Positions 60,101 to 64,000 of a stretch of DNA of 64,000 nucleotides are shown one piece after another. The position numbers and the translations under genes are program-made. Origin of the DNA: Paramacrobiotus metropolitanus (lineage: Eukaryota > Tardigrada > Eutardigrada > Parachela > Macrobiotidae); the NCBI RefSeq assembly GCF_019649055.1, contig NW_026570246.1, positions 310,001 through 374,000 on the forward strand. Direction: 5' to 3'. Positions within the stretch are counted from its first letter, which is position 1. Each line of letters begins with the position of its first letter. A model generated the notes under the pieces. That model was not told the origin of the DNA. It made no database searches and saw only the letters and a program-made list of their open reading frames with translations.

Positions 60101-61155
60101 CCGCTTAACACCGAATTGTGCGGCAAATGCCGTCTTCTTAGCGCACATTTCGCCCTTTCATCCAAAACAGGATAATGAGGTAGATAAGCGGTATTGTGTC
60201 TCATTGTCGCCCGCTAAATCCCTCTCATCATGTGCGGAGGAGGATGGGCCCAACACTCTGCGTCGGCTTACGAATGTGTGGTCGTGCACATGCGTGATAT
60301 CTTATCCAGCCGCTTGCCGCTCCGACATCCCGCGTGAGTGTCGCGAGTACGTTTCGCGTAATCGAAAGCTGCGCTCCTTCAAGGTCATAAGAGCTGATTA
60401 ACTACGCTTCAACACGTCGTACAGTTAATTAAGGAAACTTCATTAGGCTACTTCAAACAATAGCATTAACTGTTTATCCACACTTCACATATTATTCTGC
60501 TTTCCCTGAAAACCATCTGGATTAACGCCGCTGCATCGAACAAACACGATCACAGCTTTCGCGGACTCTAGAAGTATCCGCAAAGAAGGCAATAACGCGC
60601 CGAATTGGTCACGGATGCATACGTATACACAAAAATTGGCCACTTTTACTCATCAAAGTGTGCGCTGCAGACTTAGTTATCTTACAACAAAATGTGTGAT
60701 TAAAAACTTAACAACATCAAATAATCTCATGATAAATCCTGCCAAGTATGTCTGGAAAAAACAGCAAATGCGTCCCTCGTACAATTCGTACTCAAATCGA
60801 TAAATTTTTCATGAACTCGTTCTCCTTCTAAAATTGCACAACGAAACGTTTCTGTATTTATTGGCTGCGTATCTTAGAACAGCAACAAATTTCAAAACTA
60901 CATTTATTCATATTTTTCCAGACGGATTCTGAAATTACATAAGAAAAACAATTCCGTTACTGTTATTTCGTCCAGCACAACAAAAGCCAAAGCGCACTGC
61001 TTTTCCGAAAACGTTCTTCTTCCGCCGAAACGTTTTACTTTTCAATCTAAAGCAAAACCTGGAAATGTTCGCTAACAAGACTTTCCCGGCAACGGAAGTT
61101 CAGAGAAATCACCTCCAAACCATCAGGCGCATATTATCCACCACCTTCCGAATGC
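57119..61155. other. Spacer, about 4 kb, between FGF and SMYD5
   Basis: Holds the 3' UTRs of two convergent genes. A CT-rich run lies at 57178-57195. Frames at 57322-57538, 57679-57954, 58370-58570 and 60096-60401 have no splice or family support, and no RNA gene was recognised. Confidence 0.5.
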
Positions 61156-63576
61156 TCATCCGCCTTCCTCCATGGCCTCCTCATCGTCCTCGTCCTCCCA
61201 TTCATCTTCACCGCTCGTCACGTCCGCTTGACTGCTCTCGGCCTGGCACTTGGGACAGGTACAATGGAATAAGTAGTGTTCTCTGTAACAACCACAAGAT
61301 GCCACCATTATCAAATTGCCTGCATCAAAATCCCGCCATTCAAACGCATCCAGACGGAACAGCACGGCCGGCACATAACTTCTCTCTCTTTCGACTTGTC
61401 ATGCGGCATGGACTACCATATGGCATCAGCCATCCCTCCAATAATATTTTCCCTTTCATACCGCCTGACTGCACTTCTTCACCCTCGCTATGCGCCGAAA
61501 CGTGCCCTCCGCCAGGGCTGCCGAGGAAGTACGCCCCAATCAACATACCGTAAAACTTTTTGCCGACTGTGCCGACTCCGCTCCAACTGGCATTCCGACA
61601 GGTAGCTGATGACAATTTCATCGCCGGGATTTATGGGCTGTGTAGCCGTTAAGGTCAACGTAAAATCATTGCTCAAGAAGTTCACCTGGGTATTCGGCTG
61701 GCAGCTGTGATTACCTGTAACAATGATACTATACATAAAACCCATTCCGTGTTTGATCATAAATATTTATTCCAAAATCCGTTATAAACCAACAAATAAA
61801 ATACAAGAAATAAAGCAATCTAAGCACACCGCTTCTCTTCATAACCTCTCACAGAACAAATTAGTCATTAAAATGATTCAATTATCTTGTTAAGTAGATT
61901 GACTACGATTACATAACTTATTTACTAGACAGATTCAGATTAATCGCATTACAGAAAGTGCAATCCGTCTAGGAATTATGAAACACTTCGACTACAGCAC
62001 AGATAAATTTTTACAAAGTCGAATCAAAGCAAAAGAATAAAGCAAGCAGGACAATCTTTTATAGCTGGGTTTGGTAACCCAGATACTCACAGGCACGTTG
62101 CCGCACAAACAGAGCTGAACCTTCGTTATCCATGAATTCTTCTCCTGTTCTATCTTCGATAGCAACGTACACCGCGGTAATCAATTCCGTGGTTTCTTTA
62201 TCGGCATTTGGAAGGTGGTTTACATTCTTTTGCCACATTCCAAAAGATCTGCAACAAAAGAAGAGGAAGCAATAAATAAGCAACTGATATTTATTTTGCA
62301 AACATACTCGGTTCGCGTAGGTTCTAAAAACAGTGTTACATTTTGAAATACTACTCAGCTCTTCAAGCTCGCAATCAGTTTCTGAAGCTTTAAAAAAATA
62401 AGCAGTAACCCGTATGTAACGGATATGAAGAAACAAAATTTTATAAAAAAAGAAAAAACGTCAAGGCTGTCGGGAAAACTCCCGTAATGCAAAATACATA
62501 CATAAATATACCACTATACAATAATAAACAAAGACGTCACTAGAGTCTAGACATTTTGTTATAAAACGTCTAAAAGCAGTTGCTCAATATCAAAATAACA
62601 CGAACGATTATACTGATGCATTTACATTGTTGCACTTACGATGTGCCAATTCCTTGAGCATTCCGTGCGAAGATCGCAAAGAGGGACAGGAAATTACTGG
62701 CGCTCCACCATGATTTAATCGCTTCGTCTTTGAAAGCACTGGCCAGCAACACTCGCATGGCATCCAGTTGAACCTACAATTTTCATATTTTTCATCCCCA
62801 ACTCCCCCGTCGTCGGTCAGACCACCGCGCAGACCTACTTTAAACTGCTCCCCAAGCACTTTATGCGCAATCCCTTCGTCCGCGTTGACCGCATCGCTTT
62901 CGAAGCGGTTCAAGGTTCGCAGCAGTTCTTCGCGGTCCTTCGCGTCCGCTTGCTGATACATGGCCGCCACCTTAGCCATAATCATAATATTGAAGGATTC
63001 CGGTGGGAAATGGATTTCTTTCCATGCATTCCGCAAGATATTCAGTGGATGCGCGGGATCATGCGGATTGTGGCACAGTGTGCGATGATAGCGGCGTGCT
63101 GCTTCGTCCATACAGCTGACAGAACAGTACATCACAGCACACCCCGGACATGACTGGAAATTCTTCGGATTGACCGGATCCAGCTCCGGATGAGGGAGAG
63201 CTAGAGCGGGGATACCGGAGAGACGTTGCGCATTCTCCTGTGCTGTTTCCAGGGGGGATAAACAGTACTCGCACGCACGGTATCCGCAGTCTTCGTTGTA
63301 TGCGAACTGACAGCAGACCAGTGGTTTCTCGTGCAGCACGACATCTCCCTTCTCGAATTTTTTCCGCGCAAAAAGACCGTTCCCCTACATAAGCATAAGC
63401 AGTCTGCAACCGGTATATTAAACTAACAGAACCGATATCATAAAAGCGTTAGGAAGCTCTAAAATGTCAGCGCAAACGAAAATTGTGAAACATATGGAAG
63501 TTCTGAGTTTAAGCAACAGCTACTCAGCGCCTACCTTTCGCGGCCCGCTTTGTCGCTCTTCCGTAAAATCTTCCAT
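61156..63576 (-). CDS. SMYD5: SET and MYND domain protein, SMYD5 orthologue
   Basis: Six exons in phase: 63535-63576, 62839-63384, 62640-62773, 62091-62248, 61549-61714 and 61156-61282, giving 390 residues, slightly shorter than vertebrate SMYD5. The split SET domain opens GNGLFARKKFEKGDVVLHEK. A MYND-type cysteine cluster follows (CEYC, then CPGCAVMYCSVSCMDEAARR). The second SET half has CNHSCQPNTQVNF, PGDEIVISYLSECQLERSRH and the CTCPKC cysteines. The tail is acidic (GEDEWEDEDDEEAMEEGG), a SMYD5 hallmark. SMYD5 is a lysine methyltransferase reported to act on histones and ribosomal protein. A 65-nt intron (62774-62838) is easily missed, because the frame stays open through it but then runs out of register with VQLDAMRVLLASAF. 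Confidence 0.93.
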
Positions 63577-63621
63577 TTCTAGTACTTTATGGGAAGATCA
63601 AAACTAAACCGGCCCTAAATC
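63577..63621. promoter_or_regulatory. Very short divergent promoter between SMYD5 and its neighbour
   Basis: Only 45 bp separate the two divergent start codons, so the promoters must overlap each other or the coding regions, or the right-hand start lies further downstream. No TATA box is evident. Confidence 0.45.
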
Positions 63622-64000
63622 ATGCATGATCAAAATGATAACTTCCAAAATCCAAGTTCCAACAAAAACTGCAAGAACGAAACCCATGCATTTATAGCCG
63701 ATGAGCGATGTGCGGCTTTTAAACTTATGAGTTATGACGATTTCCAAACTTTTGCACTGCCGCCCGTGGCGGACGAATTACCGGAAATAAGTCCTTGTTT
63801 ACGTTTCGGTTTGTCGCGGCTTTCTTTTGTAACGCTGTCAGATGTTTTCGTTCGTTTTTTGAAGATACAGTAATAAGTAATAAATAACAATACCGATCAC
63901 CCAGTTTACATTACTTACTGTTAAGATTCGGTTAATGCTTGTGCAGGAGCGATATGTGATGCGAGTCCGAGATGTGCAGGAGCGCTGGAGTAACTTCGTG
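63622..64000 (+). CDS. 5' end of an unidentified gene running off the right edge
   Basis: An 83-codon frame begins MHDQNDNFQNPSSNKNCKNE and continues ERCAAFKLMSYDDFQTFALP, then LPEISPCLRFGLSRLSF. A possible phase-0 donor at SF/GTAACG would join an acceptor ending TTGTGCAG at about 63950, leading into ERYVMRVRDVQERWSNFV, which is still open at the window end. The N-terminus is Asn-rich and hydrophilic. No family is recognisable from the visible part. Divergent placement 45 bp from SMYD5 supports a real start. Confidence 0.45.

Noticed and set aside
62608-63339. A continuous 243-codon minus-strand frame as one SMYD5 exon
   Set aside because: It reads through a 65-nt GT..AG intron (62774-62838). 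Beyond it the conserved SMYD5 sequence (VQLDAMRVLLASAF) is in another frame, so the end of this frame is false.

Overview
The window is animal nuclear DNA. Its genes are split by spliceosomal introns with GT..AG borders, many only 50-150 nt long. It encodes metazoan families: an SR splicing factor, NOX5-type NADPH oxidases, COA7, alkaline phosphatase, SYF2, PCMT, an FGF and SMYD5. No operons, CRISPR arrays, rRNA or tRNA genes were seen. Compact housekeeping genes in AT-rich spacers suggest a small invertebrate, possibly a tardigrade-like ecdysozoan; the sequence alone does not settle this. All gene models were built by hand from reading frames, splice borders and intron phase.

Layout, left to right. 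(1) 0.1-6.2 kb: the 3' part of an acidic protein with SUMO-interaction-like motifs (+), a small coiled-coil gene (+) and a helical protein of unknown family (-). (2) 6.8-9.1 kb: SRSF1-like splicing factor (+), with an apparent intron in its 3' UTR. (3) 10.6-20.7 kb: two tandem NOX5-like NADPH oxidase genes (-). The distal one has two duplicated, possibly alternative first exons. (4) 22.4-23.2 kb: a 5'-truncated retroelement fragment (-). (5) 23.7-32.2 kb: COA7 (+), alkaline phosphatase (-) and SYF2 (+). (6) 33.6-36.7 kb: a single-pass micro-protein (-), a doubtful second one (-) and PCMT (-). (7) 36.9-38.2 kb: a complete hAT DNA transposon derivative with 18-bp inverted ends and an 8-bp target duplication, inserted just upstream of PCMT and carrying an intact two-exon gene. 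Next to it are two copies of another repeat. (8) 39.9-50.8 kb: about 11 kb with no recognisable gene, followed by a fibroblast growth factor gene (+, 50.8-57.1 kb) with long introns. (9) 61.2-63.6 kb: SMYD5 (-), divergent from a gene that starts 45 bp away and runs off the right edge (+).

Most genes are unrelated neighbours. The exceptions are the NOX pair, which arose by duplication, and the divergent SMYD5 pair, which probably shares a promoter. The best leads are the duplicated NOX first exons, the small hAT-encoded protein, the FGF gene with its gene-poor flank, and two perfect hairpin palindromes at about 6.4 and 36.1 kb.
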